The position numbers and the translations under genes are program-made. Positions 55,728 through 64,000 of a stretch of 64,000 bases of DNA are shown one piece after another. Position 1 is the stretch's first letter. The number at the start of each line of letters is the position of its first letter. The notes beneath the pieces are model-generated. The model saw only the letters and a program-made list of their open reading frames with translations, was not told the DNA's origin and made no database searches. This DNA is from Taxillus chinensis (Eukaryota; Streptophyta; Magnoliopsida; Santalales; Loranthaceae), in the NCBI GenBank assembly GCA_023512835.1, contig CM042084.1:46485609-46549608 (forward strand), read 5' to 3'.

Positions 55728-57038
55728 CAAGATTTTTAGCCTCTCTAAAAGAGCTAGCTAATGTCGTTAAATCTCTCTTCAAGATAATAAATTCCCTAAG
55801 TTTGCACTAAAAGAATAGCCGAAGAAAGGGGTGAACCCGAGGATTAGCCTGGTTTCCTGTTCCCGAATCAAAGCACTTGATTACTTTTACATAAAATGTC
55901 TTGGCAAAAGTTTTCTTTTTAAACTAAAGATCTAATTTTATTTGGTTTTACGAATAAACAAAGAAAATGGCGAGGTTAAGATTAAAGGTTAAAGGCATCG
56001 ATTTCACCTCCCTATGTTATCTCTCTTGGTTCATGGTATTAGGGTTGTACGATTGAAAACATCTTAGCATAAGCCAAGGACAACAAATGGTCGTTGAGTC
56101 CTTTTAAGAGTTGTATGCGAAGGGATAACAATCTCTATAAAATAGTAATGATCCGCAATCTCGGCCAGGGCTAAGAATACCAAGGTGTACATCCAAAGAT
56201 AGAATTAAGAACAGATTCATAAAACATGCAACTCGATCATCAAAACCAATTAGCAAACCTGACAAAGCGACAAAGAAATTCGTTGCTCCCTAGATTAAAA
56301 GACCCCTCAGCATAGCGAGAAAAGCTAAACGTCTTCTTGATCACGCGCGTAATCGCTAAATCTAAACCAAGAACAAAAAATCAGCTGCGGCAAGGCAGGC
56401 GCTCTCTCTAGGTCAGGGGCACCTCCGGGAGCCTCTCTCTCTCTCTCTCTCTAAAAGCGTGTAGGAGGTTGGGCACGTTGGGGCGTGGAGCTCTTATTTA
56501 TAGAGTTTGGATGGGCATGAGGTATGTAACCTGCCTTAAAATTAAATAATTGTTTTTTTTAAATAAATCCTCTTCAGAACCCTTTTTTTTTGTCCACAAT
56601 TTGGACTTGGGCCTTGAGGCTGAATGATCGGATTGAAAAACGATTGGATCGGTCCAAAAATATCTGCAAAATTTGCACGTGATATGGTGAATTCACGTGC
56701 ACCTCCCAGAATCGGCTCAGAGCTTCTCCCCAAGCTGCTTGCGTCTGTAGAGGCACAGGCAAAATAGGCTTGCATGTGAAATGGGTGAATTCACGTTCAG
56801 CTCCAAATGTCCTGAACTTCTGTGGTAGGTAGATGACATCATTAAGAAACTTTTTGTTCTTGGCGCAAATTGTTTGAGGCCGGCATGTCGATGGTGAGGT
56901 CCAATCTGAGAAATAGCTTAAAAATGCATGTATTTGCAAATAGCATCTTCTTAGGGTTAGAGCATATATATGATATATGGCAATAAGGCTCTAATCATGC
57001 TCAACATCCACTAATAAACGACATAAAATGCGTTATCA
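55727..57038 (-). repeat. 5' LTR of F (right copy)
   Basis: It matches the left copy in order, with many indels; the palindrome region is deleted or replaced by TTAAAATTAAATAATTG (about 56535-56552). TATAAATA on the minus strand is at 56502-56495 and a CT tract at about 56431-56452. Confidence 0.88.
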
Positions 57039-57790
57039 ATGGCGGTTTTGGGGGGTTACATGTTGTGGACGGTTTCTTCCCATGATAATTCTTTCCGGAG
57101 TCGTTAAGGTGGCGAAGAGATTTGAAGGTTTTAGGATTTTACCTAAACTTAAGGGATCGAAGCGGTGCCCAAGTATGGCCTTTACTGGCGCTTGGCGTGT
57201 GCTCGAGGCCGTGGCGCGGGAGGACAGAAGGCCCAAGTTCACCTTGGGTCTCGGAGCCCCACAAGCGGAGGGTCGAGTCTGCGTTTCGGGACCTATGTTG
57301 AGGTTGTGGAGACGATAGCGAGAGGAGAGGGTGGATGATGGAGAGCGGACCCATCGGGGTCCCCCGTTGCGGTGGGTTGGACGTGATTAGGGTCCAGCGG
57401 CCCAAGGCGAGAAAGGGATAGCGATTCTTTTCGCGACCGGGGACAACCATCGGTGCCCCAGGGGTCTAGCTTTGGCGGTAGCGGACAAGGAGGTCCGTGG
57501 GAGGACTCCCGGCGGTTGTCATTCTTGTGGGGAGCAAGGCCACTTCAGGAGTGTCCCAAGAAAGAGCGCGATCTGTAGATGTGGACGAGAAGGCCATTTG
57601 AGCCGGGTTTGCGGAGTAGCGAGCAAGGGAGTTGTTGGCATCGGCATGAGGAGTGGCCGCCGATTTCGTACACCACCGACGACCAGCTCGTCGGTGGCGA
57701 GCTACTCGGGCGCGGATCGAGTCGAGATCCGACCCCGGGGAAAACCGGGCGGCGGCTGCGAAGGCTGGAGGCAACCTTAGCGGGAAGCGT
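57039..57790 (+). pseudogene. gag: gag of Tekay-4, second part with zinc knuckles
   Basis: Gag resumes with pieces such as AREDRRPKFTLGLGAP (about 57205-57265). The region 57472-57640 encodes CHSCGEQGHFRSV and CRCGREGHLSRVC, two decayed knuckles that match CCGEKGHFK and CNNCGREGHLRRVC in Tekay-3. Several frames are needed. Confidence 0.82.
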
Positions 57791-58450
57791 CCGGTGAGTG
57801 AGCCGACCCGGTGGCACGGGCCAAGGGAAGGGTGTTTGCGCTGGAGGCGACGTACCGGGAGGAGAGGTGACTACCACCCGGTGAGGGTGGAAGCGGGACC
57901 ATCGGTGGTTAGAGGTACTCTTTTGATCTCCCGCGCTTGCACGTTCTTTTCGATACGGGCGCATCGCGTTCTTTTATTCTTTGAGTTTATAGTTGAGGGC
58001 TTTGGGTTAACGTGTGTTGAGCGAAGAGGCCCTTAGTTGTAGAGTCTCCGGTGGGAGGAATGATTGAGGTGCGACATGTTTGCAGCGGTTGTGTGTTAAC
58101 GATGGGTGATATGGAGCCGAGCTTCGACTTGCATGTGATGCCTTTGCGTACTTTTGACACGATCTTGGGTATGGATTGGCTTATGGCTTTCCGAGGCCAA
58201 GATAGGCGATACCGGCGGCGTGTATCTTTCGTGTCACCCGCGGGAACCTCTTGTACCCTGCAAGGGGAGTGGGATCGTGAGGCGAGTCGAGCCGGGCAGT
58301 GTTGGACCAATGGGGTGCCATTACCCACGGGTTGGCGGCCACGACCTTTCTTTGAGGAGGGAAGGTGGAAAAGAGGGTGTGGCCCGTTGTTGTGGACCAA
58401 TTTCGGGATGTTTTTCACGAAGAGTTGAGGAGTTTGCCACCCAAGAGGAG
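57791..58450 (+). pseudogene. protease of Tekay-4
   Basis: SVVRGTLLISRA, FFSIRAH-type remains of FDTGAS (about 57945-57965, disrupted by an indel) and TILGMDWLMAFRGQDRRYRRRVSFVSPAGTSCTL identify the domain. The catalytic Asp region is out of frame with the rest. Confidence 0.82.
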
Positions 58451-59240
58451 TGTGGAGTTCACCATTGAGTTGGTGCGGGGACGGGTCCGATTTCCCAAGT
58501 AGCGTATCGTATGGGGCCAGCCGAGTTGAGGGGAGCTTCATAGGCAAATCGAGGAGTTGGTGGGCCGGGGGGTATATCGGACCGAGTACCTCACCTTGGG
58601 GTGCTCCGGTGCTCTTTGCTAAGAAAGGCGATGGCACGCTTCGTCTGCATGCCGACTACGGGAAGGCGGTCGGTGACTATGAAGAGCAAGTACCCGTTGC
58701 CTCGGATAGATGACATGTTTGACCAATTAAGTGGGGCCCGGTGGTTTTCCAAAATAGATTTACGGTCGGGGTATCACCAGCTCGGGGTTAGGGAGGAGGA
58801 CATCCCTAAGACGGCTTTCGGTGCGGTATGGGCATTATGAGTGGGTAGTGATGCCTTTCGGGCTCACTAATGCGCCCGGCGGGTGTTCATGCATTTGATG
58901 AACCGGTCTTTGCTCCATACTTGGATTCGTTTGTGGTGGTGTTTATTGATGATATCTTGGTGTATTCCAAGACCGAGAAGGAGCATGTGGAGCACTTGGC
59001 AACATGTTGCAAACCTTGAGGACCGCTGACAGTTTGCTAAGTTTAGCAAGTATGAGTTTTGGGCCAGAGGTTCACTTTCTTGGCCATGTGGTGTCAATTG
59101 AGGGAGTTAGGGTGGACCCGGCCAAGATTGAGGTTGTGGCATCGTGGCGAGGCCAACCAATGTTTTTGAGATCCGTAGCTTTCTTGGCTTGGCGGGGTAC
59201 TACCGTCGTTTTGTCGAGGGTTCTCCCGTTTGGCGGCTCT
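58451..59240 (+). pseudogene. reverse transcriptase of Tekay-4
   Basis: [56 protein letters not shown] and [14 protein letters not shown] are readable in separate frames. The [12 protein letters not shown] coding DNA is intact at about 58935-58972, but indels flank it (near 58825, 58880 and 58905). Confidence 0.87.
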
Positions 59241-59720
59241 CTATGACAGCGTTGACTCGGAAGGGAGTAAAGTTTGAGTGGGTGACAAGTCTTAGCGAGC
59301 GTTTGAGACTCTCAAAACTCGTTTGACCAATGCACTGTGTTGAGGTTGCCTAGGAAGGATATTCCATATGAGGTATTTTCCGATCCTTCCGGGGTTGGTT
59401 TGGGGTGTGTGCTTATGCGGAGCACGGTGTGGTAGCTTATGGGTCAAGCCGGTGCCTCATGAGCGAATTACCCCTACCCATGATCTTGAGTTGGCGGGCG
59501 TCATCTTCGCCCTGAAGAGTTGGCAACATTACCTTTTGGGGGAGAAGTTCGTGGTGTTCTCGGATCACAAGAGCCTTCGGTACATCTTTACTCGAGAAGG
59601 ACTTGAATTTGAGGCAAGAGAAGATGGGTGGAGTATTTGCGGACCTTTGACTTTACTCTTGCTTATACCCCGGGCAAGGGTAATGTTGTGGTCGACGCGT
59701 TGAGCGAGAAAGGGAAAGGC
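59241..59720 (+). pseudogene. RNase H of Tekay-4
   Basis: [62 protein letters not shown] and YTPGKGNVV identify it. The YCDAS motif reads FSDPS-like after changes near 59385. Confidence 0.85.
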
Positions 59721-60536
59721 TGAGGTGGCCGTGAAAGAGTGGAAGGCGATGGAGCGGTTGGCGATGTTGCAGGTGTGCCTATTGTTCGTGATGGTGGGAC
59801 GATCCCGAGTCCTTTGGTGGTTGTGCTTGAGTTGTACCGGCGCGTCGGGAGGAACAGTTGGGTGACATTGAGTGTGAGGTTCTCCGTGCCCGTATTGAGG
59901 CTGGGAGCTATCCAGAGGACGAGAGGGTCCTCGAGCATGAGTTGTCTTTTCGAGGGGGCGGTTGGTAGTGGCTTCTTCCCTTAGGGATGAGGTGATGAGG
60001 GAGTTTCACCGGTCTAGAGTTGCTTTGTGCATCCAGGGGGTACGGAGATGTACCATGCACTTCGAGGACATTTTTGGTGGCCTGGGATGAAACGCGATGT
60101 GGTCTTTTGTTTCCCGCGGTGCCTCACGTGTCGCCAGTGGAGAAGGCCGAGCATCGGCGGCCGGCGGGCATGTTCCGACCCTTGCCCATAGCGGAGTGGA
60201 AGTGGGACCACATAGCGATGGATTTTGTGGTTGGTCTTCCACCCACCATAGGGAGGAAAGATATGATTTGGGTGATTGTGGATCGACTCACAAAGTCGGC
60301 CCATTTCCTGGCTATTCACGAGCGGGACTCTATTGGGACCTTGAGTCATCTATACATGAACGAGATTGTGAGACTACATGGAGTACCAGTCATCGGTTGT
60401 CTCGACCGGGATTCGAGGTTCACTTCCCGTTTACGGGCGGGTTTGCCCGGAGGCTTTGGGGACTAAACTTCACTTGAGTACGGCCTTTCACCCCGAGGCG
60501 ACGGCCGGACAAAGAGGATGAATCGGATATTGTCAC
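59721..60536 (+). pseudogene. integrase of Tekay-4, truncated
   Basis: The zinc-finger region is readable at about 60000-60150. From 60020 a frame carries [48 protein letters not shown], with the first catalytic Asp present. The second (DRDSRFTSRL) is in frame after an indel near 60390. AFHPE and ERMN-like sequence follow, and homology ends at about 60536, before the catalytic Glu region is complete. Confidence 0.85.
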
Positions 60537-60582
60537 GCCCCGGATTTCCAGCCTTTCACCCCTGAGGCCGACGGTTCACAAT
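60533..60582. other. Scrambled junction between Tekay-4 integrase and G
   Basis: ATATTGTCACGCCCCGGATT (60533-60552) plus TCC equals the reverse complement of a Tekay LTR end with four bases of leader. It is followed by AGCCTTTCACCCCTGAGGCC, a second copy of the integrase stretch found at about 60483-60502. Then unrelated sequence begins. TGTCACG at 60537 could also be the first bases of the G LTR. Confidence 0.6.
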
Positions 60583-61019
60583 GATCCCATACTTCCAAGG
60601 AATGGTTTACCTTAATCTGCGATGGGATGGATACAATTGACACGGATGGGGAGTTCAAAATTAAGGACTTTTGCTACAAGTCCTTGAAGCGCCCCAAGAC
60701 CAACACCGGGTGATGGAGGACGAAAATTCGAGACCAACGCACTTGATCGAGCTCAAATCGGACTTAAAATGAAGAAGTTATGGCCAAAACAACTTTCGTT
60801 GGAAAAAGTCAAACTTGCCAAAAGACGGTCAATGCCCCTGGCCAATCGCCCGCAAAAGTGATCATGCGAAACTCTTCAAAATGCCTATGTAGGTGAATAC
60901 GGATCTCCCCAAACAATTCCTGGAAGGTTATCCATTTTTTGCATTTTTGATGGGGGTAAAAAAAAAAAAACCTGGGGTTGACCGTTGACCGTTGACTGCC
61001 GACACACGCGCCCGTTGAC

Positions 61020-61250
61020 CTTCAAAGCCTCGAAGCCCCGAAGCTCGAAGCCCCGAAGCCTCGAAGCCTCGAAGCCTCGAGCTCGAAGCCTCGAAGCCCC
61101 GAAGCCTCGGGGCCCCAAAGCTCGAAGCCCCGAAGCCTCGAAGCCCCGAAGCTCGAAGCCCCGAAGCCTCGAAGCATCGAAGCCTCGAAGCATTGAAACC
61201 TCGGAGCCTCGAAGCCTCGAAGCCTCGAAGCCCCGTTGACCTGCTGATTT
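61020..61250. repeat. 8-bp GAAGCCTC / GAAGCCCC array in G
   Basis: Around 25 short units built on CGAAGCCT/CGAAGCCC with occasional CGAAGCT fill this stretch. All six frames are open over it, which produces meaningless Lys/Pro/Arg/Ser or Arg/Gly/Phe/Glu translations. Confidence 0.9.
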
Positions 61251-61650
61251 CTGACCTTCGACCCTTGAAGCCTTGCTGCCGACACTCCGACCTTCGACCC
61301 GCGCTACCCGTACGCCTTTCACCTTCGACCCTCGAAGCCTCGCTGCCGACACTTCGACCCGCGACTTTCGAACCTTGACCTACGACCCACGGACCCTCGG
61401 GCGCCAACCTCCGACCTTCGACCCTTCAACCCGTTGACCGTTGACCTTCGACCCGCCGACACTCCGACCTTCGAACCTTGACCTTGCAATACCGGTAAGT
61501 TTCGGCCCGTTGACCGTTGACCTTCGACCTGCCGACACTTCGACCCGTTGACCGTTGACTTTTGCCCCACTGGATTCGACCCACCGAAGCTTCGACCACT
61601 GCCGACACTTCGACCTCCGACGCTCCGACCGTCGACACTTCGAACCTCCG
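61250..61650. repeat. CGTTGACC / TTCGACC / GCCGACACT tandem words in G
   Basis: Longer irregular repeats such as CGTTGACCGTTGACCTTCGA and CTGCCGACACTTCGACC recur every 35 to 90 bases, ending in a T14-type run at about 61654-61668. Confidence 0.88.
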
Positions 61651-62029
61651 ACCTTTTTTTTTTTTTTGCCTTCGCCGATTTTTCTCACCGACTTCCTCGC
61701 TGCTTATTTTTCTCGTCGGCTTCACGAGACCCGTCTTCTCGTTTTGGCCACCTAACAAGGAATAACTCACCAACTTTGTCAACCACATGTCTTGCTAAAA
61801 TACAACTTCAAAAAGGCAATCATGAGCTCCTTTGTTTCCCACACAAGTTGTCCACCAGACAAAATCTGAGAATGCAATTAAAAAACGCCGCCTTCATAAT
61901 AGAGCATTAAATGCGGCAATTAATGAGAATCCAGCCAAAAATTTTTCGCAGCCCTTAAGATGCGGTCTTGACCCTGCGCACGAGAGAGTTCTTCGTGTGG
62001 ATTGAAAGGAGAGAGCCTCTTTTCGTTGA

Positions 62030-62490
62030 ACGAGTCATCAAAAAAAGAGGGAGGAGGACCCGAAAAAAGAAAAAAAAAAAAGAGAGAACGCCTGAGTCCG
62101 CCCCCGCAAGAGAGTGGAGCGAAACATAAAGGAGAGGCGAGAAAAGAGAGAAGAGAGAGACCATCCTCGTTGAAAAAGGCTGCTGCCATTTAGCCCCTGC
62201 CTCATCCCAACGCAAAACAGAGAGAAAAAAAAAAGGAGAGAGTTCTTCGGGGTGTGGGTTTTCGTTGAAGATAAAAAAAAAAAGAGAGTGTGGGTTTTCG
62301 TTGAGGAGGTGATTCGTTGAAAAGAAAAAAAAAACTTTCGTTGACAGAGCAAAAAAAAAAACACACAGACGAGGCAAAAAAACACGAGAGAGAGAAAGGA
62401 AAAGAAAGAAAGGAGAAGAGATAGAGAGCACGGTTCGTTGAGAGAAAAAGGGGATCAAGTGTTAAAAAAAAAAAAGAGAAGAGGAGAGAG
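62030..62490. repeat. Purine-rich low-complexity block of G
   Basis: A/G-rich sequence with many AGAGAGA and A9-12 runs and the word TTCGTTGA repeated (for example 62026, 62262, 62295, 62311, 62337 and 62433). T-rich minus-strand open frames here are composition artefacts. Confidence 0.85.
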
Positions 62491-63059
62491 GGATCGTTGG
62501 AGTTGCTACCACCGCAAACCTAGTAAACCCAGCCCTAGCCTCATCATAAAAAACACCCCGGCCTCATCATCAAAAACGCCCCGGCCTCATCATCCAAAAA
62601 AAACGCCCCCGGCTTCCTCCTTGCAAACCCCAGAAAAAAAAAAACACAGAATCCCTGAATCATCATCATAAGAGATCACTCATCCACTCCTTGCAAACTC
62701 CACTTTCGGCCATCTCTTTCTTTTACACCTACTCTAGCCCTCCTATCTCCAAATACTAGGGAAGTCTTTTCATAAGTCCCACCGTCGGATCTGTCGGTTC
62801 CGAGTCAAGCAAGCGGCCCGGCGCCACGGGAGCTCAAGTAGAAGATTAACGTTGCAAAGCTTCAAAGTCGGTTCAGCCCTTATCTTTTCACTATTTTTTC
62901 AGCTTATTTGTATCTACATTTGGTGTATTGTTTTTTTTTAGCATTTTTTCTAGTTTTTCATTTTAGTTTATCTATATTTGACGTAATTGCTTTTCGGCCT
63001 TTTTTCCATTGTATTTTCCCTTTATTTCTTCTTATGTGTATGTGTAATATGTAAAGTAT

Positions 63060-63660
63060 AGTAAAAAAAAAGACACGAAAAAAAAGAGAGAGCAAGGGGA
63101 AGGATGAAAAAAAAAAAAAAAAAAGAAATAGTGATTTTCTTTTTCTTTTGTGGATGCCATAACCACACACTTCACGCTTTTATTTTCATGCGTATATTCC
63201 TACATTTGCTTTAAGATTTTGGGTTCACAAAAACAAAAAAAAATAAAACAAAAGCAAACAAAAAATGTTTTTTCATGTTTTAAAGCCAAAAAAAACGTTT
63301 CATTGTTTTGAACAAAAAAAAACCAAAATTAGTATTTCAATTCCCAAACAAAACAAAAGAAAAACAAAAACAAAAAAAAAAAAAAACAAAAACTAACAAA
63401 AAATGTTTTTTCATGTTTTAAAGCCCAAAAAAAAAACGTTTCATTGTTTTTGAACCAAAAAAAAAAAAAAAAGAAAAAACCAAAATTAGTATTTTAATTC
63501 CAAAAAAAAAGACAAAACAAAAACAAAAACAAAAAAAAACAAAAAATGAAGCAAAACAAAACAAAACGTTTTTTTAAAAAAAAAACAAAAAACAAAAAAA
63601 CAAAAAAAAAATGTATGTTTTCTAAAAAAGAAAAAAAAACCAAAGAAAAAAAGAAACAAA
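63060..63660. repeat. A-rich AACAAAAA tract in G
   Basis: About 600 bases dominated by A runs broken by C. Two imperfect copies of a block containing TGTTTTTTCATGTTTTAAAG (63266 and 63402) are about 136 bases apart, followed by AAACCAAAATTAGTAT in both. Confidence 0.9.
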
Positions 63661-63920
63661 AATCATTTGTCTAGGACTTCAATTTCAAAACCAAAACCAA
63701 AAACCAAAACCAATCCCTAGGATCTCATTCTCCACTTGAAACAAAAACCCAAAATTTTTAGGATTCCTTTTTTTTAGAAATTTAGGGATAAATCTATTTT
63801 AACCATGACTTTAATAAATAACTTAGCTAAATAAAAATCATAGACTTTTTAGGAAACTTAACTCGACTACGACAGTACAAATAAAATAAAACCTCCTCCT
63901 CCCAAATTAGATACCAAAGG

Positions 63921-63990
63921 ATGGCCGTAGGGTGCTAATCCTTCCCTACACGTAACCAGACTCCCGAACTCATCTCTCGATAACACGACC
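63921..63990 (+). promoter_or_regulatory. Tat/Ogre U5-end signature
   Basis: GATGGCCGTAGGGTGCTAAT, CCTTCCCTACACGTAACC and GACTCCCGAACTCATCTC occur in order. In Tat/Ogre LTRs as I know them, this block lies close to the LTR end and primer site, so the interior of G should start within about 100-200 bases beyond the window. Confidence 0.6.
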
Positions 63991-64000
63991 ACACACTTAA

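Larger units (their letters stand above)
50928..57038 (-). mobile_element. F: LARD-like element with two LTRs, minus strand
   Basis: Two direct repeats (50928-52353 and 55727-57038) bound a 3.4 kb interior. On the minus strand each LTR starts TGATAACGCATTTTATGTCG. The interior carries GGTTGCCTCCGAACAAGCGC at about 54158-54177, a phrase typical of plant LARD/Tat-type elements, and only traces of coding. Gag of Tekay-4 continues on both sides, so F was inserted there, but I could not identify a matching 5-bp duplication. It must rely on proteins from another element. Confidence 0.85.
48149..60536 (+). mobile_element. Tekay-4: chromovirus with 5' LTR, split by element F, 3' part missing
   Basis: A 5' LTR (48149-50077), primer site and gag start are followed at 50928 by the complete element F. 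The gag-pol resumes at 57039 and stops inside integrase near 60536, where the Tat/Ogre-like region begins. The rest of integrase, the chromodomain and the 3' LTR are not in the window and may lie beyond G. Frameshifts are far denser than in Tekay-1 and Tekay-3. The left flank is TTATT; a partner duplication cannot be checked. Confidence 0.88.
60537..64000 (+). repeat. G: very long Tat/Ogre-like LTR (right end outside window)
   Basis: From about 60580 to the window end there is no coding sequence. The end of the window carries GTAGGGTGCTAATCCTTCCC, TACACGTAACCAGACTCCCG and AACTCATCTCTCGATAAC in order, which I recognise from the U5 end of plant Tat/Ogre LTRs just before the TGGCGACTCC primer site. 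That would make this an LTR of more than 3.4 kb, within the known size range for the lineage. The left boundary is uncertain (60537 or about 60580). Confidence 0.6.

Noticed and set aside
50918..57043. ACGGG and ATGGC as target duplication of element F
   Set aside because: They agree at only three of five bases and the LTR end on the left side is uncertain, so I do not call a duplication.
60533..60555. A minus-strand Tekay LTR beginning at 60533
   Set aside because: Only 23 bases match; the following sequence is not LTR, so it is a fragment or a chance resemblance to the G LTR start.
60928..61407. Long minus-strand frames rich in Arg, Gly, Phe and Glu, and plus-strand Lys-Pro-Arg-Ser frames
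   Set aside because: They are translations of the 8-bp GAAGCCTC array, open in all frames because the repeat has no stop codons.
61955..62458. 167-codon minus-strand frame rich in Phe and Leu
   Set aside because: It translates a purine-rich low-complexity block; no domain, no codon bias and no conservation evidence.
1..64000. Ordinary host genes, tRNA or rRNA genes
   Set aside because: All recognisable coding traces belong to retroelements, and no cloverleaf or rRNA core sequence was noticed by eye. A tRNAscan and protein search would be needed to exclude small ones.

Overview
The window looks like a heterochromatic stretch of a flowering-plant nuclear genome, probably a eudicot. It is built almost entirely from LTR retrotransposons nested inside one another. 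I found no ordinary host gene, rRNA or tRNA gene, and no prokaryotic feature. The plant assignment rests on Tekay-type chromovirus polyproteins with C-terminal chromodomains, initiator-Met primer sites (TGGTATCAGAGC), a Tat/Ogre-like LTR, large AT-rich non-autonomous elements and abundant (GA)n tracts. Every coding region is broken by stops and frameshifts, so this is a record of past transposition rather than a set of working genes.

Layout. Tekay-1 (+) runs from before base 1 to 7468 (gag, protease, RT, RNase H, integrase, chromodomain, 3' LTR). It sits inside the left LTR of Tekay-C (-), whose visible parts are 7469-10038 and 19560-25025. Tekay-2 (+, 10039-19559) is complete, with both LTRs and a perfect AATGA target duplication, and it sits inside the interior of Tekay-C. 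Tekay-C in turn lies in LTR-D (-, 25026-27319), which lies in the terminal repeat of unit E (-, 27320-29237). The interior of unit E (29238-31576 and 40490 to about 43300) holds one long decayed reading frame with an N-terminal domain resembling the 'putative plant transposon protein' family and a C-terminal Ulp1-like peptidase. That frame is split by Tekay-3 (+, 31577-40489).

Right half. F1 (-, about 43300-48148) is a LARD-like element. It contains a truncated Tekay LTR (46208-47898) flanked by an unusual 101-bp duplication. Tekay-4 (+, 48149 to about 60536) abuts the last visible part of F1 and is itself split by the complete LARD-like element F (-, 50928-57038). Tekay-4 ends at a scrambled junction, followed by a very long Tat/Ogre-like LTR (G, +, to the window end).

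How the parts relate. The autonomous-type Tekay copies encode everything for a copy-and-paste cycle, with the chromodomain probably steering insertion into heterochromatin, which fits the nesting. The most interesting signal is in control regions. The U3 module (paired ACGT palindromes, CACGTG-type inverted repeats, the block around ACCACAGAA) is shared between Tekay LTRs and the otherwise unrelated F/F1 LTRs, and Tekay-3 and Tekay-4 LTRs contain the exact 5' terminus of an F-type LTR internally. A stem-loop after the TATA box is conserved across Tekay families, with one paired substitution. Some of the decay at about 46-60 kb and in the 3' LTR of Tekay-2 looks like systematic loss of CAG/CTG, which may be a sequencing artefact.
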